DNA from: Alphaproteobacteria bacterium
GTDB lineage: Bacteria > Pseudomonadota > Alphaproteobacteria > Micropepsales > Micropepsaceae
Length of the DNA: 64,000 nucleotides
Assembly (NCBI GenBank): GCA_019245415.1
Contig: JAFARO010000012.1
Coordinates: forward strand, 62,001-126,000
Direction of reading: 5' to 3'
The position numbers and the translations under genes are program-made. How positions within the stretch are numbered: the stretch's first letter is position 1; every line of letters starts with the position of its first letter. Under the pieces are notes generated by a model. It saw only the letters and a program-made list of their open reading frames with translations. It had not been told where the DNA came from and made no database searches. Positions 29,532-38,806 of the stretch are shown one piece after another.

Positions 29532-30050
29532 TCACGGCGCCGGCTGCGTCGTAATTTCCAGCGTGGCAACGACCTGATGTGCAATCTTGAGTGCCGTTTC
29601 GTGCGCGGCGTCTAACATTGGCGCTTCAAATGGACGGGGCATTGCCGGCAAATACAAAGTCACGACTTCCGTCGATGCTTTTCCCGGAGCTAAAACCCGC
29701 TGCCAGATCGTCTTGTAAACTCTGTCTCCAGAGAACTTGTCGCCTGCGTAGAGATAGCCCTTCGGCGTCTGGAATTTGGCGAGAACCGTTCCTCGAATGA
29801 GGTTCAGGTTCACTGTCAGGGTCTCTTTTGTTGCGCCGCTCTGGATATCAATAGGCAGAAGGCATTTCTGTTTTTCGGCGCAGGTGGCTTGCTGAACCGC
29901 GCTGTCTGGATTGACCTGCCTGATTTTCACGTTGAGAGAAGCGGCGGACGCCGCGCTGCTGTGAGCTGTCGCAAAGCAAAAAAGGAAAGGCAAAAGCAAA
30001 AGCCTGAACTGACGCCCGCGTTCACGCGCCAGAACAGCAAACATCAACAT
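29532..30050 (-). CDS. Secreted hypothetical protein
   Basis: 172 residues. The N-terminus carries a basic region and a hydrophobic stretch (RLLLLPFLFCFATAHSSAASA) that fits a Sec signal peptide with cleavage near Ala-36. The mature part is a soluble beta-rich domain with two cysteines 6 apart (CAEKQKC), probably disulfide-bonded in the periplasm. It lies just upstream of the RHS gene on the same strand (79-bp gap). No family recognised. Confidence 0.68.
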   Translation of the reverse strand: MLMFAVLARERGRQFRLLLLPFLFCFATAHSSAASAASLNVKIRQVNPDSAVQQATCAEKQKCLLPIDIQSGATKETLTVNLNLIRGTVLAKFQTPKGYLYAGDKFSGDRVYKTIWQRVLAPGKASTEVVTLYLPAMPRPFEAPMLDAAHETALKIAHQVVATLEITTQPAP

Positions 30051-30180
30051 GAAAACCCCCCGTCATTCCGTGTACTGAATGTCTGCCATTAGGCAGGCTT
30101 TACAACCTGCGCGGGAGTCGAAATGAGTCCTCCGGCTATTCTTATTCACATTTTTTTTGGGGGATCGGCGACTACCGGAA

Positions 30181-30729
30181 ATGGTAGGGGGCGTTATCGA
30201 AACCTCCGTCCCGCTTATGTCTCTGCTATGCTGCGCGCCAACGATTATCGAAAGCGCGACCGTGCCGGAGATCGACAAGCGCAACATCCTGCATGTCGGC
30301 CCGCCGCAGCGTCCCGGCGATGCCGAGATCACACCCGCGATGCTTGATGCCGTGCGCCAGCGCATCAAGGATGCGGGCGCGACGCTCACCGTCTGGGCGG
30401 TGCTGCATGAAGATGTCTACGAGTCAAAATTCGGGGACGGGTTCTATCTGCATCTGCACGGTGTCGCGCTGAACGGCGCGGACGCACAGCGCCTCGCCGA
30501 TCTGGCCGGGAATTCAGAAAACGTGAAGTGGCATGTCCGCAGCTACCGCGTCGGCCTGAAAGACGACCTGCCGTCATTTCTCGCGCTCTGGAGGCCCGAG
30601 GAAGAATTCACAATCGGCCAGCTTGTCGCCGTCCTCGCCGAACTCCCGCCCGGCGGCACGGCCTCGAAGCTTTTAACGGGAACGGGCCATCGTAAGGATG
30701 GCCCGTTCATATCGCTTCCCGAAAAATGA
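30181..30729 (+). CDS. Hypothetical protein
   Basis: About 182 residues from the first ATG (30181); the start is uncertain and ATG 30340 is also possible. The core is an alpha/beta pattern (AGATLTVWAVLHEDVYESKF, HLHGVALNGADAQRLADLAG) ending in a helical segment. It has no recognised domain. The last 50 bp of the gene form a perfect 12-bp hairpin, so its C-terminal tail may be shaped by a terminator. It is transcribed towards parB. Confidence 0.5.
   Translation: MVGGVIETSVPLMSLLCCAPTIIESATVPEIDKRNILHVGPPQRPGDAEITPAMLDAVRQRIKDAGATLTVWAVLHEDVYESKFGDGFYLHLHGVALNGADAQRLADLAGNSENVKWHVRSYRVGLKDDLPSFLALWRPEEEFTIGQLVAVLAELPPGGTASKLLTGTGHRKDGPFISLPEK
30680..30708. terminator. Hairpin inside the 3' end of the hypothetical gene
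   Basis: Perfect inverted repeat GAACGGGCCATC, loop GTAAG, GATGGCCCGTTC (12-bp stem). No U-run follows on the plus strand. It may act as a terminator or 3'-end stabiliser. Confidence 0.55.
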
Positions 30730-30765
30730 CACGGCCCGTAATTCCGCGGGGAAACGGGCCGTGTC
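30728..30765. terminator. Bidirectional terminator between the hypothetical gene and parB
   Basis: Perfect inverted repeat GACACGGCCCGT / ACGGGCCGTGTC (12-bp stem, 14-nt loop) between two convergent genes; the first arm starts inside the stop codon. The two hairpins here share the GGGCC core. Confidence 0.6.
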
Positions 30766-30774
30766 TGTCACCGA

Positions 30775-32502
30775 CTATTCAACATCTTCGGCTTCTTCGT
30801 CAACTTCCGTATCGGCGGGCGCGTCCCGGTCCACGGCGGGAAACAGCATCGCCTCGGGGAGCCAGTCGCGGGCCTTTGGATCGACTGCACCACCGTCGGC
30901 TTTGCTGCTGTGGAAGTAGCGCGTCAGTCCGTTGACCAGATCGGCTTTCTTGTAGGTGGACAACTGGCTGGCACCTTCCGCGAAACCGCACTCAACCGCG
31001 ACAGCCAAAAGCTGCTCACGATTGCGCTTGGACAGGAACGCGGCATCGGGGCGCCAGTGGTTCTTCATATCAACCTTCAAATCCCGCGCGACACGGTTGA
31101 AGAAACTGTCGCGCGTGTCCAGACGCTCGCAACCTTCCTGACCGAAGGACAGAGCCGTTATCAGGATTTGCAAGCGGGTCAGGTCGTGATCGGACAGGCC
31201 CCTCACCGCTTCGTACAGAGTGAGTTCGCTGACGCCGTAAGGCGGGAAGCAATTCCACACCGACTCTCCGTCCTCGATCTCGAAGCCCAGTTTGCCAGCG
31301 AAGATGCGGGCTTCGGCTTCGAGAACGCCGTAGGTGCTCTGATGCTCCGCTTCTTTCGCCAGCGAAGTGAACGCCTCGTGCGGCTGAAACTCTTTCACCA
31401 TCCGCACCGTCATCACCTCCTGCGCCGCGCGCGGGCTGGCGAGAAGGGTTTCGGCAACGGCTGCCGTCTTGTGGTGCGCGATATAGGCACAGAGCGACTT
31501 GGAATGAGCCGCCTTGACCTTGACCGACGCGACCGGGTTCTCCGCCAGCGCCTTCGCGGTTTCCTTCTCGATCTTCGGACGGACCAGACCTTCCCTCACC
31601 TCAACCCTTCCCGAAGGGGCGAGGTTGATGAGGACGCCCGACTTCTGATTCTTCCGCGCCTTGCGGAACTGCCACTCGGGAATCTGGTACGTCTCTGTCA
31701 CTTCGACCCAAGCCGCAGTTTCTTCGTGGTGCTTCACAAGCTGCGCCACCGCGTCCTTCTGCAAACGGAAGAACTGCTCCGCATCATCGAAATACGAAGT
31801 CTCGTCCTCCGCGAACAGGTCGGTCGTGATGGTGCCGGTGTATTGCTCGACCGGGAAAATGGAGAGGGCCACGGTCGGGCGGTCATCGAGCAAGCTGTCC
31901 TTGATATCCCCCGCGCTGAACTCTGAACCGTTCTGAATCCGCTCAAGAATATCGCGCTGCGCCTCATCGCTGCCCAATGTCAAAGCCTCGGCCTGCGCGA
32001 GATTGATTTCGCCTTTCGACAGCGCGGCCTTGGCTTCCTTGCACAGACCGTTGAGCGCCAGCCGCCGCTTGATCGTCGAAGCGCTCAATCCCGTCTGCGC
32101 CACGACATCGTCGAGCGTGACGCCTTTATGAACCAGCTTGCACAGCGCCGCCGCCTCTTCGAGCGGCGTCATGTTCTGGCGCTGCAAGTTCTCAACGGTG
32201 GCGATTCGCAGCGTCTCGTCCTTGGTCAGGTCGTTGCGGACCTCGACCGCGACCGTGAAATTCACGGGCAGTTCGCCGCGCTCTTCCAAGAGCCGCAGCG
32301 CTTCGAAGCGCCGCGACCCCGAGACGATCTGAAACTTCTCCTTCTTGCCGCGCCCGCCGATGGGTGTGACGACAAGGTTATGCAGAACGCCGTCCGTCCT
32401 GATGCTGGCGGCAAGGCCCTCGATGGCCTTGCGGTCGATCTTCCGGCGCGGGTTCGCGGCGGCTGGTTCTAACGCGGACAGTGATACGGATTGCATATTC
32501 AT
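30775..32502 (-). CDS. ParB/RepB/Spo0J-family protein (large, mobile-element type)
   Basis: 575 residues from ATG at 32502, preceded by GAAGGAGA. The N-terminal ParB domain runs from LEPAAANPRRKIDRKAIEGL to the box VSGSRRFEALRLLEERGE, and a helix-turn-helix near residues 125-165 (TLDDVVAQTGLSASTIKRRL). The remaining ~350 residues are element-specific and end in an acidic tail. Such long ParB proteins are common on alphaproteobacterial plasmids and integrative elements, where they may act as partition factors or regulators. No ParA gene is present nearby, so partition is not proven. Confidence 0.85.
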   Translation of the reverse strand: MNMQSVSLSALEPAAANPRRKIDRKAIEGLAASIRTDGVLHNLVVTPIGGRGKKEKFQIVSGSRRFEALRLLEERGELPVNFTVAVEVRNDLTKDETLRIATVENLQRQNMTPLEEAAALCKLVHKGVTLDDVVAQTGLSASTIKRRLALNGLCKEAKAALSKGEINLAQAEALTLGSDEAQRDILERIQNGSEFSAGDIKDSLLDDRPTVALSIFPVEQYTGTITTDLFAEDETSYFDDAEQFFRLQKDAVAQLVKHHEETAAWVEVTETYQIPEWQFRKARKNQKSGVLINLAPSGRVEVREGLVRPKIEKETAKALAENPVASVKVKAAHSKSLCAYIAHHKTAAVAETLLASPRAAQEVMTVRMVKEFQPHEAFTSLAKEAEHQSTYGVLEAEARIFAGKLGFEIEDGESVWNCFPPYGVSELTLYEAVRGLSDHDLTRLQILITALSFGQEGCERLDTRDSFFNRVARDLKVDMKNHWRPDAAFLSKRNREQLLAVAVECGFAEGASQLSTYKKADLVNGLTRYFHSSKADGGAVDPKARDWLPEAMLFPAVDRDAPADTEVDEEAEDVE

Positions 32503-32875
32503 AGTTCTTCTCCTTCAGTGAAGCGCGGAGCCGCGACCTCGCGGCCCTTCCTCCCTTCTTTTTTGGAAAGACGGGTGCGCATGCACCCGGTTGGCCTCGC
32601 CGAGAGCGGGGGTAGCAAGCGCAAGGAGGCTCCGAACGAGGGTCCCCCTTGGGAGACGTTGGGATGCCTTGCGCGCGCGGGGGGCGGCGCCCCTAGACTT
32701 TCCTGACTTGCGCAACGGATCGAAACCGGACGGCCGAAACCCGCACCGGGGTTCGGGGCTTTGCCTGAGAGCCGGACCGGACCGCCCGCGGCGGGCCGGG
32801 TGCGCCAACGCCTTCGGGAACCCGAAATTGTCCCGGCAGTTGGGGCTATTAGCGAGAATTGCCCGTTAAAGGACC
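32503..32875. other. parB leader region with hairpins
   Basis: 373 bp between the divergent parB and polX genes. It holds the parB ribosome site, a pyrimidine-rich tract on the plus strand (CTTCCTCCCTTCTTTTTT), and the palindromic hairpin GGGTGC-GCAT-GCACCC at 32573-32588, about 70 nt before the parB start. A similar element occurs before ardC. No gene seen. Confidence 0.6.
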
Positions 32876-34609
32876 ATGACCCGACCCGATGCCGCCGCCG
32901 TCGCCAAGATACTGCGTGAGCTGGCCCAGCGTATGGAGCTGGAAGGCGGCAATCCATACCGCGCGCGCGCCTATGCGAAAGCGGCCGACAACCTGACCTT
33001 GAGTCCGCTGCCGCTCGGCCAGCTCATCGAAGAAGGACGGCTCAAGGACATTCCCGGCATCGGCGACGCGCTGGAAGCCGTCATCACGAAAATTTACGAG
33101 ACCGGCCAGCATTCCGGGCTCGAAGCGATGCGCGAGAAAGCCCCCGAAGGCGTGTTGGAGATGCTCCGCATTCCCGGCCTGAAAGCCGACCGCATCCGCA
33201 AGCTCTATACCGACCTCGGCATCACGTCCCTCAAGGCGCTCGAAGAAGCCGCCCGCACCGACAAGCTCAAAACGCTGAAAGGCTATGGCCCCGCGTTTCA
33301 GGCGAAGGTGCTGCAGGGCATCGATATGAGCCGCCGTCCGCAGGGCCGCCACTTGCATAAAGCGGCAGCCGCTATCCAGTACACCGTCAACGAAATCGCT
33401 CGTTCCCATCCCGGCTGGACCAACGTCACGCCCGCCGGCGACTTCCGCCGCGGGCTTGAGCTGATCGGCGATCTCGCGATCGTCGCCGTCGATCCCAAGC
33501 ATCGCGGTGACACGAAAACGATCAAGCACGGCGAACTGACGATCCACGTCGCCAGCCCGGAGCGCTACGGCATCGCCCTGCTGCTGGCGACCGGCTCTCC
33601 GCAGCATATCGAAGCCCTCTCAAAGCTCGCCAAACTAAAAGGCATGACGCTGGACCAGAGCGGCTTGCACAAAAAGAAGCGTATCGTCGCGCAGGAAACC
33701 GAAGGCGGCATCTACGGCGCCCTCGGTCTGCCCCTTATCCCGCCCGAACTGCGCGAGACCGGCGAAGAAACGAAGCTTGCACAAAGCGGCAAGCTGCCCG
33801 ACCTCGTCACGCAAGACGATCTTCATGGCGTCCTCCACGCGCACACAACAGAATCGGACGGTTCGGATACACTGAAGGACATGGCCGAAGCGACGCGCGA
33901 GCGCGGCTATTCCTATCTCGGCCTGACGGACCATTCCCAGACCGCACACTACGCGGGCGGCCTCAAGCCCGACGAAGTGCCGGTCCAGCAAAAGGAAATC
34001 GACCAGCTCAACAAGCGCCTCGGACGCAATTTCCGCGTCTTCAAAGGCATCGAGTCCGACATCCTCGGCGACGGCTCGCTCGATTATCCCGACGACATCT
34101 TGGAGACGTTCGATCTGGTCGTCGCCAGCGTGCACAGCAAATTCAGAATGCCGAAGAAGGAACAGACCGACCGCATCGTCAAAGCGATCGAAAATCCCTA
34201 CACGACCATCCTCGGCCACGTCACCGGCCGCCAGCTCCTGCGGCGTCCCGGCTACGAAGTCGATATGGAACGCATCCTCAAAGCCTGCGCCAAACACGGC
34301 GTCGCCATCGAGATCAACGCGCACCCGTGGCGTCTGGATATGGACTGGCGCTGGTGCCAGCGCGGGCTGGAGCTGGGATGCCTCTTCAGCATCGATCCGG
34401 ACGCGCATTCCACCGATGAAATCGACAATATCCAGTGGGGCGTGCTGATGGCCCGCAAGGGCGGCGTCCCTAAAGAGCGCGTCCTAAACGCGCTCGGCCT
34501 TGCGCAGTTCACAGCCCATCTGGAGGCGCGCAAAGCAAAGCGCAAGAAACCAGCTTCGCGCCGATCTCAGCCGCGCATCCGCTCAAAGGGAGCCGAACTT
34601 GCCCGCTGA
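32876..34609 (+). CDS. PolX-family protein with PHP domain; polymerase centre degenerate
   Basis: 577 residues. N-terminal helix-hairpin-helix regions (IPGIGDALEAVITKI, IPGLKADRIRKLYTDLG) and a pol-beta-like palm are followed by a C-terminal PHP phosphoesterase domain. In the palm the usual GDxD is GDLA (RRGLELIGDLAIVAV), and the later D of the DLR motif is not found (ELTIHVASPERYG); the region between them is much shorter than in active PolX. The PHP metal ligands look complete (LHAHTTESDG, GLTDHS, ILGHVTGR, AIEINAHPW, IDPDAHS). So polymerase activity is probably lost while the 3' exonuclease or phosphatase function may remain. It heads a repair-like trio with cinA and ligD. Confidence 0.85.
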   Translation: MTRPDAAAVAKILRELAQRMELEGGNPYRARAYAKAADNLTLSPLPLGQLIEEGRLKDIPGIGDALEAVITKIYETGQHSGLEAMREKAPEGVLEMLRIPGLKADRIRKLYTDLGITSLKALEEAARTDKLKTLKGYGPAFQAKVLQGIDMSRRPQGRHLHKAAAAIQYTVNEIARSHPGWTNVTPAGDFRRGLELIGDLAIVAVDPKHRGDTKTIKHGELTIHVASPERYGIALLLATGSPQHIEALSKLAKLKGMTLDQSGLHKKKRIVAQETEGGIYGALGLPLIPPELRETGEETKLAQSGKLPDLVTQDDLHGVLHAHTTESDGSDTLKDMAEATRERGYSYLGLTDHSQTAHYAGGLKPDEVPVQQKEIDQLNKRLGRNFRVFKGIESDILGDGSLDYPDDILETFDLVVASVHSKFRMPKKEQTDRIVKAIENPYTTILGHVTGRQLLRRPGYEVDMERILKACAKHGVAIEINAHPWRLDMDWRWCQRGLELGCLFSIDPDAHSTDEIDNIQWGVLMARKGGVPKERVLNALGLAQFTAHLEARKAKRKKPASRRSQPRIRSKGAELAR

Positions 34610-35120
34610 TAGCATCCTCACGATCTCTCCAGCTCTATGCGACCGGGCCGGAGAGGTCATAAAAGCCGTGAAGGATTCGGGCCATTCGATTATCACCGCG
34701 GAATCCTGCACTGCCGGCATGGTCGCCGCCGTACTCTCGCGCGCCGACGGCGCGGGCGAAGTCCTTCACGGCGGCTTCGTAACCTACACGAAGGATCACA
34801 AGCGCGCGGCGCTCGGCGTCTCCGCCGACCTGCTGCGCGACAAGGGCGCGGTCAATGAAGAGGTCGTCAGGCAACTGGCACAGGGCGCTCTGCGCCGCTC
34901 CCCCGCCTCGCTGAGTTTTGCCGTCAGCGGCGTGCTCGGTCCTGAAAAAGACGAAGACGGCAATCCGGTGGGACTGGTTTATTTTTGCTGCCTGAAGTCC
35001 GGAGCCGAGCCGGTGACAGTCAGGGAAGACTTCGGAAAGCAGGACCCGGAGCGGCTTTTGCAACTCACCATCGGCCGTGCTTTCGATCTGATCGAGTCCT
35101 GCGCAAAATCACAGGTCTAG
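34599..35120 (+). CDS. CinA C-terminal-type nicotinamide-nucleotide amidase
   Basis: 173 residues from TTG 34599, with AAAGGGAG 6 bp upstream; it overlaps the polX stop by 11 bp. The CinA-C signature is SIITAESCTAGMVAAVLSR (catalytic Ser-type AESCTAG), then VLHGGFVTYTKDHKRAALGV and FAVSGVLGPE. It lacks the N-terminal MocF-like domain of full CinA, as do many stand-alone amidases. It deaminates nicotinamide mononucleotide, a product of NAD-dependent ligases; its place next to a ligase is suggestive, though LigD uses ATP. Overlaps ligD by 4 bp at the convergent end. Confidence 0.86.
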   Translation: MPADSILTISPALCDRAGEVIKAVKDSGHSIITAESCTAGMVAAVLSRADGAGEVLHGGFVTYTKDHKRAALGVSADLLRDKGAVNEEVVRQLAQGALRRSPASLSFAVSGVLGPEKDEDGNPVGLVYFCCLKSGAEPVTVREDFGKQDPERLLQLTIGRAFDLIESCAKSQV

Positions 35121-36943
35121 GCGCTAGCTGACCTTGACGCCGCGCGCCTTGTCGCCCGAAACGGGCTCTTCATCGTGAACGCATCGGCGCGGATACCCTG
35201 CTCGATCTGCTTCCATGTCACGGGGGCTGCAATCGGGAATCCCGCCCGCACCCGCGGCGAATAAGCTCCCGCCGCCGTATTACCCCTGCCGTTCCTTAAG
35301 TAATCCAGAAATATCCGCCCCATCCGTCCCGCCGGACTGGAGGACAGGAGATATTTGTCGGGCTGCAAGTCTGCGAGTTTTTGCGCCAGCCGCCGCGCAT
35401 AGCTGCGCGCCGAATCATGCGTCATCCGCTTCGCGAGCGGCGCCATGACATGAATACCCTTGCTGCCCGTCAGCTTCGGCCAGCTATCGAGCCCTTCCGC
35501 CGCCAACACCTCGCGCAGCGCCAGCGCCGTCTCGGTAACAAATTCCCATTCGACCCCTTCGCCCGGGTCGATATCGAGTACGATCCGGTCGGCCTGTTCG
35601 ATGTCATCGACGGTCGCATTCCACGGATGCAGTTCGACCGCGCCGATTTCGACAAGGCCAAGCAGACCCTCAAGGTCATCAACCCAAAGCCGCACACCTT
35701 CACCGCCCTCGCGCTTATGGACCTTGAGCTGACGCACGCTGCGCGGGACCGGCGGCAGCGGTCCCTTGTGATAGAAGATCGTGTGATGGACGTTGCGCAC
35801 GAGCTTCAGGGGCCGCCGCCCCAGATGCTCCAGTGCTTTCGGCGCAACCTTGCGCCAATAGGCTTCCAGTTCCTCCTTCGACGGCGCAACCGCGTCCGGC
35901 AGCGGTTGCAGGATGTTCTCGCGCGGCACGCCGACGGATTTCCCCTGCACTTTGGGCGGGGCCTTCTTCACCGCCTTGTCGAGATCGTCGCGCAGCCCCT
36001 TGAAGACGGCGGCGCGCAGCAAGCCGTCGTCGGTGATGCCGGAATAGGCGATTTCAGCGGCGATGACCGGCTCAACCCATGTCGCCTTTGGCTTTTTGAC
36101 CGGCACGGTCAGCGGCGACTTCTTCGTGATGAACGGATCAAGCCGTTCCCGCACTTCCTGCGCCGCGTCGAGCGTGTAGCCGCTTTGCGCCTTGCCCGCA
36201 TACAGCAACCGCTCGCCCTCGCGCCGGCCGACATAGAGCGACGCCACGCGGCGCGGACGCGCGCCCAGCTTCTCGACAAAGGCGACAATCGGAAACGTGT
36301 CGGTCTGCACGCATTTGAGCTTGACCCAGCTCTCCTGCCGTCCCGAGCGATAAACTGATTCCCGTCGCTTCGCGACAATGCCTTCGAGACCCATCTTGCA
36401 CGCATGCTCGAAGATGCGCTGCCCGTCCGAGTCCAGATAATCGACATAGGACAGCGTGTCCGGCGCGTCTTCGAGCATCTCCTTGAGCGCATCTTTGCGC
36501 TCGATCAGCGTCAGGCCGCGCAAGTCCTTGCCGTTCAGCCACAGCAAATCGAAGGCGTGGTATTTGAGGCGGGAAGAATTCGGCTTGCCCAGTTCGCGCC
36601 GCAGCGCCTGAAAATCCGGCAGGCCGTTCGTGCCGATGACGGTCGCCTCGCCGTCTATGATGGCCTCGCGCACATCGAGCGCTGACGCCGCCCGCGCTAT
36701 GACCGAAAACTGCTCCGTCCAGTCATAGCCGTTGCGCGAATAGACGGTGACTTTCCCGTTGCGGATATGGACCTGGGCCCGGTAGCCGTCGGTCTTGATT
36801 TCGTAAATCCACTGTGGGCCTTCCGGAGCCTTGTCCGCCGAGGAGGGATCGCACGGCTCGATGAACCCAGCGGGCATCAAGTCCTTACGCCCCTTTGAAC
36901 GGGCGCGGCGAGGCTTTGCCCTCTGATCAGGTTCTGCGCGCAT
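35117..36943 (-). CDS. ligD: ATP-dependent DNA ligase LigD (ligase-polymerase form, no phosphoesterase domain)
   Basis: 608 residues. After a basic N-terminus comes the adenylation motif EIKTDGYRAQVH (KxDGxR; catalytic Lys near residue 50), then EAIIDGEATV, LEGIVAKRR and WVKLKC of the ligase core and OB fold to ~residue 290. A linker leads to the primase-polymerase domain (RIVLDIDPGEGVEWEF, SKGIHVMAPLAKRMTHDSAR). Unlike the classic Pseudomonas LigD, no N-terminal phosphoesterase module is present. No Ku gene lies in the window. Role: end joining or gap repair on the element, with the neighbouring PolX/PHP protein possibly supplying end processing. Confidence 0.9.
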   Translation of the reverse strand: MRAEPDQRAKPRRARSKGRKDLMPAGFIEPCDPSSADKAPEGPQWIYEIKTDGYRAQVHIRNGKVTVYSRNGYDWTEQFSVIARAASALDVREAIIDGEATVIGTNGLPDFQALRRELGKPNSSRLKYHAFDLLWLNGKDLRGLTLIERKDALKEMLEDAPDTLSYVDYLDSDGQRIFEHACKMGLEGIVAKRRESVYRSGRQESWVKLKCVQTDTFPIVAFVEKLGARPRRVASLYVGRREGERLLYAGKAQSGYTLDAAQEVRERLDPFITKKSPLTVPVKKPKATWVEPVIAAEIAYSGITDDGLLRAAVFKGLRDDLDKAVKKAPPKVQGKSVGVPRENILQPLPDAVAPSKEELEAYWRKVAPKALEHLGRRPLKLVRNVHHTIFYHKGPLPPVPRSVRQLKVHKREGGEGVRLWVDDLEGLLGLVEIGAVELHPWNATVDDIEQADRIVLDIDPGEGVEWEFVTETALALREVLAAEGLDSWPKLTGSKGIHVMAPLAKRMTHDSARSYARRLAQKLADLQPDKYLLSSSPAGRMGRIFLDYLRNGRGNTAAGAYSPRVRAGFPIAAPVTWKQIEQGIRADAFTMKSPFRATRRAASRSASA

Positions 36944-37024
36944 GAAAGGCTAAAGCGAAGACCTAGCTGCCAGTTCCAGAACGACTGGTCATGTGCGGTA
37001 TAATCGTCCGAATCGGGGTGTAAA

Positions 37025-37996
37025 ATGGCAAATCACGTCCTTCTGATCGGCGCGGGCTTCAGCCATAACTGGAACGCGCCGCTCGCCAGCGAGGTCGCAA
37101 ATTCGCTGCTGCAAGAAGTCGGCAGGGACGCCTATTTGCAGCCGCTGCTCAGAAGGCATGGGAAGAATTTCGAGAACGCGCTTTCCGACGTGCAGCGCGA
37201 ATTCATCGCCGCCCCGAACTCGGAAGACGCACGCGCGCGCCTTAACACGGTGCAAGGTGCGATCGGGACGATGTTCACGCGGCTCAATCGGGTGTTCGAG
37301 CGCAACACAGACCTGAATTTCTCGAACGAGGTGCAGTATTCCGTGCGCGGGTTCCTGACCCGCTTCGATGCCCTTTTCAGTCTCAATCAGGACCTCCTGC
37401 TTGAATTGCAGTATCAGGAGCATGTCCTGCTGTGTTCGAACACGCGCTGGAACGGACTCCAGATGCCGGGCATGGTCCCGATCCACGACGCGTCGATCAC
37501 CGGCATCGGCGACAAGCATCGTCGTCAATGGAAGCCGGCAGCAACGCCGTTCACGGTGGAACCGCGCCTACAGCCTTTATTTAAACTGCACGGATCGAGC
37601 AATTGGCGCACCGATGACGGCCGCAACCTGCTCGTGATGGGCGGCAACAAGGATTTCATGATCCGCGAGCATGCGGTGCTGACCTGGTACTACGATCAGT
37701 TCCGCAATTACCTCGCCCGCCCCGACACCCGCCTCATGGTGATCGGGTACAGTTTTTCAGACCAGCACATCAACGATGTCATCGTGGAAGCATGGCGCAA
37801 CGGAACGCTGCAAGGAATGTTTCTGGTTGATCCGGCGGGGCGCGCGGTGCTGAACCCGACACGGGCGCTGCCCATCGCGGTTCATAACGATCTCGAAGAC
37901 GTTCCCAGCCTCGGCGGATCAGCCCGGCCGCTGAGCCGTATATTCGGCGGCGATGCCTTCGCGCATCAGGAATTCATGCGCTTCTTCATGAACTGA
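37025..37996 (+). CDS. SIR2-like domain protein, candidate NAD-depleting defence effector
   Basis: 323 residues. A stand-alone SIR2-type domain: HVLLIGAGFSHNWNAPLAS (dinucleotide loop), FSLNQDLLLE (the TLNYD-type Asn/Asp pair), LFKLHGSSNW (catalytic His), and VIGYSFSDQHIN (C-terminal motif). All key residues appear intact. Such proteins usually act as NADases triggered by phage. It is convergent with the ubiquitin-like operon and followed by the broken DUF3800 gene (36-bp gap), so the two may once have formed a unit. The trigger is unknown. Confidence 0.83.
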   Translation: MANHVLLIGAGFSHNWNAPLASEVANSLLQEVGRDAYLQPLLRRHGKNFENALSDVQREFIAAPNSEDARARLNTVQGAIGTMFTRLNRVFERNTDLNFSNEVQYSVRGFLTRFDALFSLNQDLLLELQYQEHVLLCSNTRWNGLQMPGMVPIHDASITGIGDKHRRQWKPAATPFTVEPRLQPLFKLHGSSNWRTDDGRNLLVMGGNKDFMIREHAVLTWYYDQFRNYLARPDTRLMVIGYSFSDQHINDVIVEAWRNGTLQGMFLVDPAGRAVLNPTRALPIAVHNDLEDVPSLGGSARPLSRIFGGDAFAHQEFMRFFMN

Positions 37997-38032
37997 TGGC
38001 TTCAGCGATTACAAACAGGACATTGCGAATAC

Positions 38033-38776
38033 ATGGATCGGCCCATTGCTGAAGAATTGAAACCCGCCGCCGATGACCTGTTGGTTTTCGTGGACGATAC
38101 CGGGCATGAAGCTCTTGCAGGCGACCACGATTTTTACGGCCTCGGCGGATGTGTTGTTTTGGGCAGCGGGTACGAACACGTCAAAGCGAAGTGGCGAGAG
38201 GTGCGCAGAGTCATCAATGGAGACCCGGATGTGCCGTTGCACGGGTCTACAATGGAGCGCAAACCGGAGAACTTTCAGGCTCTCGCGGATTTCTTTCTGG
38301 ACCCTTTGTTTGTCCGCGTCGCAGTCACCACGTCGAGGGACGTTGCTTTGCCAGAGGGCATGCACCCCTGCGTTCCCGTCATGGGTCAGCTTCAGGAATA
38401 CATCGAGGCGATAGCCAGCCTTCTCCCGTGCAAGGGCATCTGGATCATAGTGGAAAGCTCCCAGCGGGCAGACCCGATAGTGAAGAGCTGCTAATCCCAG
38501 CTCACGCCGGTTGGGGAAGCATCCTCAATCCCGATCACGAATTGCCTGATGCCGAAAAGCTCGAACGAGCCGGGCCTAGAGGTTGCAGATTTCATCATTG
38601 GCGCAGCCGGCAGCCAAACAAGACGGCAACTGCGTGGTCAGGATGGAATGGCCGCCGATTTCAGGGACGTGTTCTCCAAGCTTCCGGTAATCGGATGCTG
38701 GTACTCGCGTCTGGTCAAGGTGGCGGTGGATAATGGCGGTTTGGTAGCCGTGGAAGGCGTTCGCTGGCGGGGCTGA
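38033..38776 (+). pseudogene. DUF3800-domain gene with in-frame premature stop
   Basis: The first part (38033-38494, 153 residues) reads as a DUF3800 domain: LLVFVDDTGHEALAG (acidic RNase-H-like strand) and HDFYGLGGCVV, then IWIIVESSQRADPIV. It stops at TAA 38492-38494. The same frame then continues without further stops to 38776 with MPKSSNEPGLEVADFIIGAA, which is the usual C-terminal acidic end of this family. So one nonsense codon, not a frameshift, separates the two halves. DUF3800 is an RNase-H-like fold often linked to defence. The gene is probably inactive unless the stop is suppressed or a sequencing error. Confidence 0.72.
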
Positions 38777-38806
38777 AACTCGCGTCCAGCGCTCCTGTTT
38801 CGTCGG

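Noticed and set aside
35381..36358. 325-residue plus-strand ORF
   Set aside because: Antisense to ligD, which has clear ligase and polymerase motifs.
38494..38549. Frameshift in the DUF3800 gene
   Set aside because: Both halves are in the same frame; a single nonsense codon explains the break.
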